From Kribbella jejuensis (GTDB taxonomy: Bacteria > Actinomycetota > Actinomycetes > Propionibacteriales > Kribbellaceae), in assembly GCF_006715085.1 (NCBI RefSeq), contig NZ_VFMM01000001.1, forward strand, positions 930,001 through 994,000: a DNA stretch of 64,000 nt, in the 5' to 3' direction. Below are positions 44,186 to 53,713 of this stretch, piece after piece. Numbering within the stretch: position 1 is the stretch's first letter; each line of letters begins with the position of its first letter. The translations under genes and the position numbers were made by a program. The notes beneath the pieces are model-generated. The model saw only the letters and a list, made by a program, of their open reading frames with translations, did no database searches and was not told the origin of the DNA.

Positions 44186-45673
44186 ATGCCTGACCGTATC
44201 CAGACCATTGCGTATCCGGCGCCCGGGTCGCGGCCGTCACGGCGGGATCCGGATCCGCTGGCCCCGCATGTGATCGTGCTGTTCGGCGCGACCGGTGACC
44301 TGGCCAAGCGCAAGCTGCTGCCGGGCCTGGCCTATCTGCAGCAGTCCCGGTTCACCCCCGACGTCCGGATCATCGGTACGGCGACCGAGGACCTGACCAC
44401 CGAGGAGTTCCGGGGCCGCGCCCGGGAGGCGGTCGAGACGTTCGGCATGCACAAGCTGACCGACGAGCAGTGGGCGCAGTTCGCCGAGACGCTCGAGTAC
44501 GTGCCGGTGACGGCCGGACCGGAGGCGCTCGCGGCCGCGGTGAAGGCGGCCGAGGAGCTGCTCGGCCCGGACACCCGGCGGCTGCACTACCTGTCGGTGC
44601 CGCCGAAGGCGGCCCAGGCAGTCATCGCGATGCTCCGGGACGCCGATCTGGTCGAGCGCGCCCGGGTGGTGATGGAGAAGCCGTTCGGCGACGACCTGGC
44701 CAGCGCGATCGAGCTCAACGACTTCGTCCACGAGACCTTCGACGAGTCGCAGATCTTCCGGATCGACCACTTCCTCGGCAAGGAAGCCGCGCTGAACATC
44801 CTCGCCTTCCGGTTCGCGAACGGCCTGTTCGAGCCGATCTGGAACCGCAACTTCATCGACCACGTGCAGATCGACATCCCCGAGTCGCTCGGCCTGGACC
44901 AGCGGGCCACCTTCTACGAGCCGACCGGCGCGTTCAAGGACATGGTCGTCACGCACCTGATGCAGGTGATGTCGTTCGTCGCGATGGAGCCGCCGACGGC
45001 CCTGGAACCGCGGGCGATCTCGGAGGAGAAGAACAAGGTCTTCCGGTCGATGCTGCCGCTGGACCCGGCCTGCGTCGTTCGCGGTCAGTACTCCGGTTAC
45101 CGCCACGAGCAGGGTGTCGCGCCGGATTCCGACACCGAGACGTTCATCGCGCTGAAGGTCGAGATCGACAACTGGCGCTGGGCGGGCGTGCCGTTCTTCC
45201 TGCGGACCGGGAAGAAGATGGCCGAGGGCCAGCGGATCATCTCGATCGCGTTCAAGGAGGCACCGAAGACGATGTTCCCGGCCGGTTCCGGGGTCGGCTC
45301 GGAAGGCCCGGACCACCTGACCTTCGACCTGGCCGACTCGTCGCGGGTGTCGCTGTCGTTCTACGGCAAGCGCCCCGGGCCGGGCATGCGGCTGGAGAAG
45401 CTGTCGATGCAGTTCTCCACGCAGGAGACGGCCGGCGCCGCCGACGTACTCGAGGCGTACGAGCGGCTGATCCTGGACGCGATGCGCGGGGACCACACGC
45501 TGTTCACCACCGCCGAGGGCATCGAGTCGCTGTGGGACCGCTCCGCGCCGCTGCTCGAGGACCCGCCGCCCGTCAAGCCGTACCAGCCCGGCACCTGGGG
45601 CCCGAACGCGATCCACCAGCTGATCGCCCCGCGCGCCTGGCGGCTCCCCTTCGAGCGGGAGTGGCGGGAGTAG
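44186..45673 (+). CDS. zwf: Glucose-6-phosphate 1-dehydrogenase
   Basis: The 495-residue enzyme oxidises glucose-6-phosphate to 6-phosphogluconolactone with NADP. The cofactor motif is GATGDLAKRKLLPGL, and the active-site motif RIDHFLGKE and the segment EKPFGDDLASA are intact. GGGAGG precedes the ATG. It stands alone between the VOC gene and cobF, not next to opcA, tal or tkt as in the usual actinobacterial pentose-phosphate cluster, so this may be a second Zwf copy; that is inference since the rest of the genome is not visible. Confidence 0.96.
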   Translation: MPDRIQTIAYPAPGSRPSRRDPDPLAPHVIVLFGATGDLAKRKLLPGLAYLQQSRFTPDVRIIGTATEDLTTEEFRGRAREAVETFGMHKLTDEQWAQFAETLEYVPVTAGPEALAAAVKAAEELLGPDTRRLHYLSVPPKAAQAVIAMLRDADLVERARVVMEKPFGDDLASAIELNDFVHETFDESQIFRIDHFLGKEAALNILAFRFANGLFEPIWNRNFIDHVQIDIPESLGLDQRATFYEPTGAFKDMVVTHLMQVMSFVAMEPPTALEPRAISEEKNKVFRSMLPLDPACVVRGQYSGYRHEQGVAPDSDTETFIALKVEIDNWRWAGVPFFLRTGKKMAEGQRIISIAFKEAPKTMFPAGSGVGSEGPDHLTFDLADSSRVSLSFYGKRPGPGMRLEKLSMQFSTQETAGAADVLEAYERLILDAMRGDHTLFTTAEGIESLWDRSAPLLEDPPPVKPYQPGTWGPNAIHQLIAPRAWRLPFEREWRE

Positions 45674-45691
45674 TTCGTTAGGCTGCCGCGC

Positions 45692-46462
45692 ATGCGGGAG
45701 ATTCTGGTCATCGGGGTCGGTGCGGGCGATCCGGAACAGGTGACGATGCAGGCCGTGTCGGCGCTGAACCGGACCGACGTGTTCTTCGTGCTCGACAAGG
45801 GCGAGGTCAAGCAGGAGCTGGTCGATCTCCGGTCGGAGATCCTCCGGCGGTACGCGACCTCGAAGCAGTACCGCGTCGTCGTCGGCCAGGATCCGGAGCG
45901 GGACCGGACGACACCGGCGTACGTCGAAGCCGTCGACGACTGGCGGCGCCGCCGCGCCGACGTGATCGCGGAGCTGATCGCGGCCGAGCTGGGCGAGGAC
46001 CAGGTCGGGGCGTTCCTGGTCTGGGGCGATCCGTCGCTGTACGACAGCACGCTGGCGATCCTCGACGACATCACCGCGCGCGGCGAGCTGGCGTTCGAGG
46101 TGGAGGTGATCCCCGGCATCAGCAGCGTGTCGACGCTGGCCGCCCGGCACCGGGTCGGGCTGAACCAGGTCGGCCGCCCGATCCAGATCACCACCGGCCG
46201 CCGCCTCGCTGCCGAGTGGCCGGACGGGGTGGACGACGTCGTGGTGATGCTGGATGCGCAGACAGCGTTCAGCCGACATGTCGACCAGGACGCCGACATC
46301 TACTGGGGCGCCTATCTGGGAACACCGGATGAACTGCTGATCTCGGGGCCGTTGCACGAGGTCGCGCCCGAGATCGAGAAGGCCCGCGCCGAGGCCCGCG
46401 AGCGCAAGGGGTGGATCATGGATACGTACCTCTTGAGGCGTCCGGGTAGACCAAAGTCTTAG
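45692..46462 (+). CDS. cobF: Precorrin-6A synthase (deacetylating)
   Basis: The 256-residue SAM-dependent methyltransferase belongs to the tetrapyrrole methylase family: VIGVGAGDPEQVTMQA at the start, VWGDPSLYDSTLAILD, and VIPGISSVSTLAARH, as in CobF, which methylates C1 and removes the acetyl of precorrin-5 in aerobic cobalamin synthesis. The start is ATG 45692, 18 bases after zwf. It is separated by 5.5 kb from cobG-cobH-cobIJ on the same strand, so the pathway genes are split. Confidence 0.93.
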   Translation: MREILVIGVGAGDPEQVTMQAVSALNRTDVFFVLDKGEVKQELVDLRSEILRRYATSKQYRVVVGQDPERDRTTPAYVEAVDDWRRRRADVIAELIAAELGEDQVGAFLVWGDPSLYDSTLAILDDITARGELAFEVEVIPGISSVSTLAARHRVGLNQVGRPIQITTGRRLAAEWPDGVDDVVVMLDAQTAFSRHVDQDADIYWGAYLGTPDELLISGPLHEVAPEIEKARAEARERKGWIMDTYLLRRPGRPKS

Positions 46463-46519
46463 TGGCTTTGGCCGTCCGACCGAAGCCGTCTCGGACGTGT
46501 CCGGCAGAGGCTGCTGGGT

Positions 46520-48064
46520 ATGAAGAGAATCTTGGCGGTGTTGGCGGCGAGCGGACTGTCGGTGGCTTTCGCGGCGCCTGGTGAGGCTGCGCAACCTTCT
46601 ACTACGGTGCGGACCGACAAAGGGCTGGTGGCGAGCAGGACCGTCGGCGATGCCCTCGTTTACGACGGGATCCCGTACGCCGCTCCGCCCGTTGGTGCGT
46701 TGCGATGGAAGGCGCCGCAGCCGGTTCGGGCCTGGAACGGCGTACGGCCGTCGGAGATCGCGAATCTTTGCCCGCAGCAACCGAATTCCGAAGCGCCGGA
46801 CGGGTCGACCACCGAGGACTGCCTCTATCTGAACGTGACGACGCCGGCGAAACCGTCCACCAAGCCGCGTGCGGTGGTCGTGTGGATACCCGGCGGCGGG
46901 TTCTTCTCCGGTGCCGGCAGCAGCTACGAGGCTTCGAAGTTCGCGGCGCGCGGTGACGTGGTCGTTGTCACGGTCAACTACCGGCTCGGCATCTTCGGTT
47001 TCTTCGGATACCCCGGTCTGCCGGGCTCAGGGACGTTCGGCGTGCAGGATCAGCAGGCGGCGCTGCGCTGGGTGCAGCGGAACGCCCGCGCGTTCGGCGG
47101 CGACCGGCGCAACGTCACGGTCGCGGGCGAATCGGCCGGCGGGATGAGCGTCTGCACGCAACTCACCTCCCCGACGTCGACAGGCCTGTTCGCGAAGGCG
47201 ATCATGCAGAGCGGCTCGTGCGCGTTCAACTGGGCCGACAACAGCCAGTACCCGGGCCAGGCCGCGGACTCGCCGTGGATCCCGGCGCGCCGGGTCGAGG
47301 CGAACGGCAAGGACTGGGCGAAGAGCAAGAAGCTGTCCTGCACCACGATCGAGTGCCTGCGCGGCCTCAAGACCGACGTACTCATGGACGACCTCATGCA
47401 GTTCACCCAGATCGGGTACGGCGAAAGTGCCGCCGTGCCGTTCAGCCCCGCGAAGGCGATGAAGGCCGGGCTGTTCCACCGGGTGCCGATCATCTCCGGA
47501 AACAACCACGACGAGGCGAACGGGTGGCTGCCCGCGTTCGGAGACATCAAGGACTACCCGGCGCTGGTGAAGAACATGGTCGGCGCTGCGAAGGCGCCTG
47601 CGGTACTGCGTCACTACCCGCAGTCCCGCTACGAGTCCGCGGCCGCGGCGTGGGGTGCTGTGACGACGGACCGGATCTGGTCGTGCACGCAGGTCGCCAC
47701 GGATCAGCAGGCCGCTCGGAAGATGCCTGTGTACGCGTACGAGTTCGCGGACAAGCACTCACCGATTTCGACGCCGGGGCTGGGCGCCGCACATGCCATG
47801 GAGCTGCCGTACCTGTTCCGGCTCGGCGGGTTCGACCTGCCGATGTCCGCGACCCAGCAGACGCTGTCGAACCAGATGATCGACTACTGGACGGCCTTCG
47901 CCCGCACCGGCAACCCGAACGGTCCCGGCCGCCCGCAGTGGTCCCCTACCACCGGCGGGTCGGTCAGCGGCCTCTCACTCGCACCGACCGACCAGACCGG
48001 CATCCGCAACGTCAGCATCAGCTCGGAACACCAGTGTGACTTCTGGGCGTCTCTGGGTGCTTGA
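46520..48064 (+). CDS. Secreted type B carboxylesterase
   Basis: The 514-residue esterase has a signal peptide (MKRILAVLAASGLSVAFAAPGEA) and the carboxylesterase/lipase type B fold: oxyanion motif WIPGGGFFSGAGSSYEASKF, nucleophile GESAGGMSV, and a C-terminal GAAHAMELPYLFRLGGF that carries the catalytic His. Two cysteine pairs, one in NLCPQQPNSEAPDGSTTEDC, suggest disulfides. The 3' end overlaps the convergent TMEM175-like gene by 47 bases. Confidence 0.92.
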   Translation: MKRILAVLAASGLSVAFAAPGEAAQPSTTVRTDKGLVASRTVGDALVYDGIPYAAPPVGALRWKAPQPVRAWNGVRPSEIANLCPQQPNSEAPDGSTTEDCLYLNVTTPAKPSTKPRAVVVWIPGGGFFSGAGSSYEASKFAARGDVVVVTVNYRLGIFGFFGYPGLPGSGTFGVQDQQAALRWVQRNARAFGGDRRNVTVAGESAGGMSVCTQLTSPTSTGLFAKAIMQSGSCAFNWADNSQYPGQAADSPWIPARRVEANGKDWAKSKKLSCTTIECLRGLKTDVLMDDLMQFTQIGYGESAAVPFSPAKAMKAGLFHRVPIISGNNHDEANGWLPAFGDIKDYPALVKNMVGAAKAPAVLRHYPQSRYESAAAAWGAVTTDRIWSCTQVATDQQAARKMPVYAYEFADKHSPISTPGLGAAHAMELPYLFRLGGFDLPMSATQQTLSNQMIDYWTAFARTGNPNGPGRPQWSPTTGGSVSGLSLAPTDQTGIRNVSISSEHQCDFWASLGA

Positions 48065-48656
48065 TGCGCCACACCCGCATCACCATCGACGGCAGGAGTA
48101 GCAGCAGCATCGCGTAGAAGTTGACGCCCGGCACGAGGGAGCCGAGCAGGAACGCGACCAGCGTGAACCCGGTCAGCACCAGGGAGCCGACCAGCTCCCG
48201 TTGACTGACCGGGTTGTCCGGTGCCTCGAGCTCCCGGTGCCCGCGGACCATCACGGCGAGCCCGGACTGACAGATGCTGAGCACAAGGATGGTTCCGATG
48301 TACAGACCGGCGACGAACCGATCGCTGTCGAACGCGCCGATGATCTCGGTGGTGAACGGCAGCACGACGATCGTGAGCAGCCAGAGCAGGTTCAGCCGCA
48401 TGAGGCCCGGGGTGTAGAACCGGACATGCTCGAAGATCCGGTGGTGCCCCAGCCAGAAGTTCGCGATCACGACGAAGCTCAGCAGGAACGTGAAGATCTC
48501 CTGCCGGTGCTCGGTGATCACACTGGCGGCGTCACCGCCGTGGCTCTTCACCTCGGGCACCAGGTCCACCAGTGGCAGTACGAGCAGCGTGATGGCGATC
48601 GCGACGACCGCGTCCGTGAACAGCACCAGCCGGTCAGGGTCTCTCGTCGTACTCAC
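48018..48656 (-). CDS. TMEM175-like (DUF1211) potassium channel family membrane protein
   Basis: The 212-residue protein has six membrane helices and the family signature in the first helix: RLVLFTDAVVAIAITLLVLPL, matching the FSDGVxAIAITLLVL motif of bacterial TMEM175 (DUF1211) channels. The start is GTG 48656 (encoding MSTTRDPDRLVLF); an upstream extension of the frame lacks hydrophobic character. The start overlaps the upstream MFS gene by 23 bases. The 3' end is antisense to the carboxylesterase gene. Confidence 0.82.
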   Translation of the reverse strand: MSTTRDPDRLVLFTDAVVAIAITLLVLPLVDLVPEVKSHGGDAASVITEHRQEIFTFLLSFVVIANFWLGHHRIFEHVRFYTPGLMRLNLLWLLTIVVLPFTTEIIGAFDSDRFVAGLYIGTILVLSICQSGLAVMVRGHRELEAPDNPVSQRELVGSLVLTGFTLVAFLLGSLVPGVNFYAMLLLLLPSMVMRVWRIKHPETPRSHTGVPS

Positions 48657-50091
48657 GGCCGCCAACAGTAGCTGTTTTCCGGAGCATCGTGACTGCCAGC
48701 ACGGCGGCCGCGAGTACGAAACCGGCCGCAGCCAGCCAGGCTGCGCCGTAGCCGTCCCGCAGCGCGAGCAGTTCCCCTTCGGCTGCGCGGCCGGCAGTGG
48801 TCGAGGCCGCGAGCGTGGCGAGTACTGCGGTTCCGACGGCTGCACCGGCTTGCTGAGCGGTGTTGTTCAGTCCTGATGCCAGTCCGGCGTCGCTCGGATC
48901 CGCACCGGACATGGCCAACATGATGGCGGCCGGGATCGCCACACCGATGCCTGCGCCCATGACGGCGAGCACCGGTCCGACGTCGACGACGTACGAGCCG
49001 TCCACTGGCGCCCTGCTGATCCAGAGCAGTGCCAGCAGGAAGACGAGGAGTCCCGCGATCAGCATCTTGCGCGGGCCGAAGCGGACGGTCAGGCGTGGCG
49101 CGAGTGACAGGGACATCAGTGCGTTCATGAGGGGCGCGGGCAGGAACGCCAGGCCGGTCGTGAGCGAGTCGTAGCCGAGTACGCGCTGCACGTAGAGCGC
49201 GGTGGTGAACTGGAAGCCGAAGCCGGCGGCGAAGAGCAGGACGACGATGAGGTTGGCCACGGTGAGCTGGCGCTTACGGAAGATGCGTAGGGCAAGCAGT
49301 GGGTTCTTGATGCGTGCCTGCCGTACGACGAACGCCGTCAGCAGCAGGACCGCCGCGGTCGCTTCCAAGAGCGTCCGGGGCAGCGTCGCTTGCGGTTCTG
49401 CCGTCTGGACGATCGTGTACACGGCCAGGGACAACCCGGCGGTTACCAGTACTGCGCCGACCACGTCTGCACCGTTCGCAAGGCCGAGACCCGGTTGATG
49501 AGCCAGCAGCCGTACGGCGAACACGAGCGCCGCCAGACCGATCGGGACGTTGATGAGGAACGCCCAGTGCCAGCCGATCGTCTGCGTGATCACGCCACCG
49601 AAGATGAGGCCGATCGACGCACCGCTGGCCGCGGTGAAGCTGTAGACGCCCATCGCCCGCGCCTGCTCGCCCGGTGCCGGGAACAGGTTCACGATCATCC
49701 CCAGAATCACCGCCGACGCGAGCGCCCCACCGACCCCCTGCAGGAACCGCCCGGCGATCAGCGCGCCGGCGTCGGTCGCCAGTCCGCACCACAACGACGC
49801 AGCCGTGAACAACCCGAGCCCCGCGACGAAGACGCGCTTGCTCCCGACGAGGTCGCCGATCCGCCCGGCCAGTAGCAACAGGCCCGCGAACGCGATCAGG
49901 TACGAGTTCATCACCCAGGCCAGCCCGGCCTGCGAAAAGCCCAGATCCCCTTGGATCGTCGGCAACGCGACCGTCACCACGGTCCCGTCCAGAATGATCA
50001 TCAACTGCATCACGCAGAGCACGACCAGCGCCTTCGCCCGCCCGCGCGCCGCAACCGCCCCGACGCCGTCCACCAACTCGCCTACAGCCAC
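48634..50091 (-). CDS. MFS drug exporter, DHA2 (14-helix) family
   Basis: The 485-residue protein begins with LVVLCVMQLMIILDGTVVTVALPTIQ, the DHA2 helix-1 motif with acidic Asp, followed by motif A LAGRIGDLVGSKRVF. About fourteen helices are present. Proteins of this group export antiseptics, dyes and antibiotics by proton antiport. The GTG start follows GGGAG. The gene lies 78 bases after a MarR gene on the same strand, with an inverted repeat in the gap, so MarR control is likely. Confidence 0.92.
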   Translation of the reverse strand: MAVGELVDGVGAVAARGRAKALVVLCVMQLMIILDGTVVTVALPTIQGDLGFSQAGLAWVMNSYLIAFAGLLLLAGRIGDLVGSKRVFVAGLGLFTAASLWCGLATDAGALIAGRFLQGVGGALASAVILGMIVNLFPAPGEQARAMGVYSFTAASGASIGLIFGGVITQTIGWHWAFLINVPIGLAALVFAVRLLAHQPGLGLANGADVVGAVLVTAGLSLAVYTIVQTAEPQATLPRTLLEATAAVLLLTAFVVRQARIKNPLLALRIFRKRQLTVANLIVVLLFAAGFGFQFTTALYVQRVLGYDSLTTGLAFLPAPLMNALMSLSLAPRLTVRFGPRKMLIAGLLVFLLALLWISRAPVDGSYVVDVGPVLAVMGAGIGVAIPAAIMLAMSGADPSDAGLASGLNNTAQQAGAAVGTAVLATLAASTTAGRAAEGELLALRDGYGAAWLAAAGFVLAAAVLAVTMLRKTATVGGREYDERP

Positions 50092-50133
50092 AGCCTTCTC
50101 CCATCTCCAGACCGGATGAGAGAGACCTTAACA

Positions 50134-50162
50134 GATAGTCCTGTAATAGACGATCTTCTATC
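50134..50162 (-). promoter_or_regulatory. Probable MarR operator in front of the DHA2 exporter gene
   Basis: ATAGA (50146-50150) and TCTAT (50157-50161) form an inverted repeat with a 6-base spacer, and a further GATAG/CTATC pair (50134-50138 and 50158-50162) overlaps it. The repeat lies between the MarR stop and the exporter start, in AT-richer sequence than its surroundings. Confidence 0.45.
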
Positions 50163-50169
50163 GGAGGAT

Positions 50170-50652
50170 TTATCCGACGCGTTGGCGGGAGCGCCGGACC
50201 GGCTGGGCAGTCACCGGGGTGGCGAGCGGGCCGTCCACGAGCGTGGTGATCGCAGCGACGAACGGCTCGCGCTGCGAGGCGGCGAGGGCGGCCAGGGCCT
50301 CGGCGTGGACACGGTCGACGATGCGCTGACCTTCGGCGGCGATCCGGGCGCCGGACTCGGTGACGGCGATGATGCGGGCGCGGCGATCGGTGGCCGACGG
50401 CTTGCGTTCGGCGTACCCGGCCTTCTCCAGCGCGTCGACCGTCACGACCATCGTGGTCTTGTCCATGTAGGCCAGCTCGGCAATCTGGATCTGGGTGCGC
50501 TCTGCCTCGAGCGCGTGCCGCAGAACGCACTGCATGCGCAGCGTCAGGCCGATCTCGGCCAGCGCAGCGGACAACTGCGTCTCCAGCACGTGGCCGGCAT
50601 GCGTCAGATAGCCCGTGAGATCAGGGACGGTACGTTCCGGAAGTTGCGCCAT
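50170..50652 (-). CDS. MarR-family transcriptional regulator
   Basis: The 160-residue protein has the winged-helix of the family: QIQIAELAYMDKTTMVVTVDALEKAGYAERKPSATDRRARIIAVTESG, with the DRR wing motif. The N-terminal helix carries HAGHVLETQLSAALAEIGLT. It is placed upstream of the DHA2 exporter as usual for MarR-exporter pairs that respond to phenolic or lipophilic drugs. The upstream region contains two direct copies of CCAGATWAT-type sequence, possibly its own operator. Confidence 0.9.
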   Translation of the reverse strand: MAQLPERTVPDLTGYLTHAGHVLETQLSAALAEIGLTLRMQCVLRHALEAERTQIQIAELAYMDKTTMVVTVDALEKAGYAERKPSATDRRARIIAVTESGARIAAEGQRIVDRVHAEALAALAASQREPFVAAITTLVDGPLATPVTAQPVRRSRQRVG

Positions 50653-50683
50653 ACCGTCGAGAGTAGCCCGAAACTATCTACCC

Positions 50684-50711
50684 CCAGATAATCCCAAGCC
50701 AGATTATTCCC
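50684..50711. repeat. Direct repeats upstream of the MarR gene
   Basis: CCAGATAATCCC (50684-50695) and CCAGATTATTCCC (50699-50711) occur 15 bases apart in the region between the MarR gene and the divergent MFS gene. The spacing is about 1.5 helical turns. They may be a regulator binding site, but no palindrome is present, so support is limited. Confidence 0.35.
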
Positions 50712-50830
50712 GGCGAGCGCCGCAGCTTGCCAGCCCGAACGGGCGCGGGAATGCGACGGCTTGGTTGGTGTGGACTGCGGTGTCGTGAAATCGCGAGCTG
50801 AGGGGCTGCGGCGCGGGTTGCCTGGGAGGT

Positions 50831-51988
50831 ATGACTACGCAGCTCGCAACCCGGCCGGCCGTGCGGTGGTACGGCGTCGGCGCGGTGACGCTCGGGATCT
50901 TCGCGATCGTCACCACGGAGATCCTCCCCATCGGCCTGCTCACTCCGATCGGCGCGGACTTCGCACTCACGCCGGGGCGTACCGGGTGGCTGATGACGAT
51001 GCCAGGGCTCATCGCCGCGGTCGCGGCTCCGGTCGTCACGCTCGCTACGGCCCGGCTGGACCGGCGATTGATGCTGTGCGCACTGATGGTCCTGCTGGCC
51101 GTCGCCGGCTTCCTCGCCGCGGCCGCGCCGTTCTTCTGGCTCGAGCTCGTCGCGCGGTTCCTGGTCGGTCTGACGATCGGCGGCTTCTGGTCGATCGGCG
51201 CGGGTTTGGCCGGGCGGCTGGTGCCGGAGCCCTGGACGACCCGGGCCACGGCCGTCATCTTCTCGGCGGTCCCTCTGGGCTCGGTGCTCGGCGTACCGGC
51301 TGGGACCTTCGTCGGTGAGCTGGTGGGCTGGCGTACGTCGTTCGCTGCACTCGGGGTGCTGTCGGTACTGGCCCTGGTCGCGCTGCGTACTACGGTGCCG
51401 CCGCTTCCGCCACTGCAGGTGACGCGTGCCGCGGTACTCGGGAAGGCGCTCCGCAGCAGCCGAATGGCCGTCGTCGTCACGTGTCTGATCGTGACGGCGC
51501 ATTTCGCGACCTACACGTACGTGACGCCGTTCCTGCGAGAGGTGGTGCGGCCGGAGCTCATCGGGTTGTTCCTCCTGGTGTACGGCGCTGCGGGTCTGGT
51601 GGGCAACATCGTCGCCGGGCTGTACGCCGGGCGGACGACCTTCGCGGTCTGTGCGGGGTTGATCGCCGCGGCGACGTTGCTGATGCCGGTGGCAGGCCGC
51701 AGTACCGCAGGGGCGTTGCTCTTGCTGGTGGTGTGGGGGCTGGGGTACGGCGGCGTACCGGTGTGTTCGATGAGCATGTTCGCCGCGGCTGTGCCTGAGT
51801 CTCGGGAGGCCGCGACTGTGTGGTTCACCTCCTCTTTCCAGGCCGTCTTGTCGGCTGGAGCACTGGTCGGCGGGCTGGTGGTGGACGCCTGGTCGGTGTC
51901 GGTGGTGATGGTGGCCGGTGGGTGCTGCGCGGTGCTGACGGTGGGCGTCCTGCTGTGGTCCAGAACACAGCAGGATTCGGGCACGTAG
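50831..51988 (+). CDS. MFS transporter, DHA1 (12-helix) family
   Basis: The 385-residue membrane protein has twelve helices, with motif A-like APVVTLATARLDRRLMLCA between helices 2 and 3 and GLTIGGFWSIGAGLAGRLV in helix 4, the pattern of the arabinose-efflux/chloramphenicol-exporter-like DHA1 group. The N-terminal VTLGIFAIVTTEILPIGLLTPI matches. It is divergent from the MarR gene and could be regulated by it. It precedes cobG by ten bases; whether it moves a cobalamin intermediate or is simply nearby is unknown. Confidence 0.88.
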   Translation: MTTQLATRPAVRWYGVGAVTLGIFAIVTTEILPIGLLTPIGADFALTPGRTGWLMTMPGLIAAVAAPVVTLATARLDRRLMLCALMVLLAVAGFLAAAAPFFWLELVARFLVGLTIGGFWSIGAGLAGRLVPEPWTTRATAVIFSAVPLGSVLGVPAGTFVGELVGWRTSFAALGVLSVLALVALRTTVPPLPPLQVTRAAVLGKALRSSRMAVVVTCLIVTAHFATYTYVTPFLREVVRPELIGLFLLVYGAAGLVGNIVAGLYAGRTTFAVCAGLIAAATLLMPVAGRSTAGALLLLVVWGLGYGGVPVCSMSMFAAAVPESREAATVWFTSSFQAVLSAGALVGGLVVDAWSVSVVMVAGGCCAVLTVGVLLWSRTQQDSGT

Positions 51989-51998
51989 CATCACGCCT

Positions 51999-53087
51999 GT
52001 GGCGAGGACCGAAGTCGACCGATGCCCTGGTGTGCTGTCCGTACACCAGGCCGCTGACGGCGGTCTGGCCCGTGTACGGCTGCCTGGCGGACGGCTGACG
52101 CCGGCACAGCTCGACGTACTGCGGCTGGCTGCCGCAGAGCTGGGTGACGGGCGCCTGGAGCTCACGTCCCGCGCCAACGTCCAGCTGCGTGGGCTGGCCG
52201 CCGACGGACCGCGGGAGTTGTCGGACCGGTTGTTCACGGCTGGGTTGTTGCCGTCGATCGCTCACGAGCGCGTACGCAACATCCTGGCATCCCCGCTGTC
52301 CGGACTGGACGAGGAGTCGCGGTACGACGTACTCCCGCTGGCTGCTGCCCTGGACCAGGCGCTGTGCGCACGCCCCGCGCTGGCTGAGCTGCCGGGCCGG
52401 TTCCTGTTCGCACTGGACGACGGGCGCGGCGATCTGACCGACCTCCACGCCGACGTGCATGTACGTGCGCTGGACGAGCACTCCGCCCTGCTGTGCATCG
52501 GTGCTTATGCCACGCAGGTCGACTGGCCCAGCGTTCCAGACCTCATGCTCGATGCAGCCCAGTCCTTCCTCGCGCTCCGCGACCAGGAGTGGCGGATCGC
52601 CGAGCTCGCTGGCGGCGCAGAGCAGATCTTCCGACAACTGGGCCTGCAGCCAAGCGAGACGGCGGCTCCAACAACGGTGTCTGCCACCGCTGGCGTCCAC
52701 GGCTCGGCTCTCGTAGTCACCGTGCCCCTGGGCAGCCTCACCCAAGAGCAGGCGGCGGCGCTGACACAGGTCGCTCCCGAGATCCGCATCACCCCATGGC
52801 GCTCAGTCGTGGTGCCGGCAACTGCACGCGGCCTGCAAGACGTCGGGCTGATCACCACACCGAACTCGCTGTGGGAAGGCGTAACCGCCTGCGCCGGCCG
52901 CCCTGGCTGCGCGAAGGCCCTGGCCGACGTCAGAGCAGACGCGACCCGTCTGATGCCGGAGATGGAGAGAGACGGCAGGCGGGTGCATTGGTCTGCGTGT
53001 GAGCGGCGCTGTGGAAAGCCGGGGGGATTGTTCGTGGATGTGGTGTCGGTGGCGGACGGGTATCTGGTGGATGGGGAACGGGTGTGA
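51999..53087 (+). CDS. cobG: Precorrin-3B synthase
   Basis: The 362-residue enzyme of the aerobic pathway hydroxylates C20 of precorrin-3A. It belongs to the nitrite/sulphite reductase-like fold with repeated ferredoxin-like halves: [15 protein letters not shown] in the first half, and the cluster cysteines [11 protein letters not shown] and [10 protein letters not shown] in the second half. The GTG start at 51999 is chosen because the family begins [23 protein letters not shown]. It overlaps cobH by four bases (GTGA), so cobG, cobH and cobIJ form one unit in the order seen in Mycobacterium. Confidence 0.92.
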   Translation: MARTEVDRCPGVLSVHQAADGGLARVRLPGGRLTPAQLDVLRLAAAELGDGRLELTSRANVQLRGLAADGPRELSDRLFTAGLLPSIAHERVRNILASPLSGLDEESRYDVLPLAAALDQALCARPALAELPGRFLFALDDGRGDLTDLHADVHVRALDEHSALLCIGAYATQVDWPSVPDLMLDAAQSFLALRDQEWRIAELAGGAEQIFRQLGLQPSETAAPTTVSATAGVHGSALVVTVPLGSLTQEQAAALTQVAPEIRITPWRSVVVPATARGLQDVGLITTPNSLWEGVTACAGRPGCAKALADVRADATRLMPEMERDGRRVHWSACERRCGKPGGLFVDVVSVADGYLVDGERV

Positions 53088-53713
53088 GTTACGAGTACGA
53101 GCGGGACGGCGCGGAGATCTACCGGCGGTCGTTCGCGACGATTCGGGCCGAGGCGGAGCTCGGTGGACTGCCGAGTGACGTCGCGCAGGTTGCGGTACGG
53201 ATGATTCATGCGTCCGGGATGACCGACCTGGTCGCGGATCTCGAGTGGTCGCCTGGCGTGGTGAAGGCTGCTCGCGCCGCGCTTCAGGCCGGCGCGCCCG
53301 TGTTGTGCGACGCCCAGATGGTCGCGGCCGGTATCACCCGCCGTCGCCTGCCGGCCGACAACGAGGTGATCTGCACGCTGCAGGACCCACGGACCGTCGA
53401 ACTCGCGCAGCAACTGCGGACCACCCGCAGCGCAGCGGCTGTCGACCTGTGGACGGACCGCCTCGACGGCGCGGTTGTTGCCATCGGCAACGCTCCGACG
53501 ACACTGTTCCGGCTGCTCGAGGTCGTCGCCGCGGGCGCACCGCGGCCGGCCGCGGTGCTCGGCATCCCGGTCGGATTCATCGGCGCCGCCGAATCCAAGC
53601 AGGCGCTGGCCGGGAACGACCTCGGCCTGGAATACCTGGTGGTGAAGGGCCGGCGCGGCGGAAGTGCGATCACCGCCGCCGCCGTCAACGCGATTGCGAG
53701 TGAGGAAGAGTGA
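53084..53713 (+). CDS. cobH: Precorrin-8X methylmutase
   Basis: The 209-residue isomerase moves a methyl group from C11 to C12 to form hydrogenobyrinate. The family sequence [22 protein letters not shown] and the catalytic His in [17 protein letters not shown] are present, as is [13 protein letters not shown]. The GTG start overlaps the cobG stop, and its own stop overlaps cobIJ in GTGA. Confidence 0.95.
   Translation: MSYEYERDGAEIYRRSFATIRAEAELGGLPSDVAQVAVRMIHASGMTDLVADLEWSPGVVKAARAALQAGAPVLCDAQMVAAGITRRRLPADNEVICTLQDPRTVELAQQLRTTRSAAAVDLWTDRLDGAVVAIGNAPTTLFRLLEVVAAGAPRPAAVLGIPVGFIGAAESKQALAGNDLGLEYLVVKGRRGGSAITAAAVNAIASEEE

Noticed and set aside
44237..46780. 847-codon open frame antisense to zwf and cobF
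   Set aside because: It is a GC-rich antisense frame over two well-supported genes; no domain is seen.
53000..53100. Cobalamin riboswitch near the cob genes
   Set aside because: No B12-box-like element was found in the short gaps before cobF, cobG or cobIJ.
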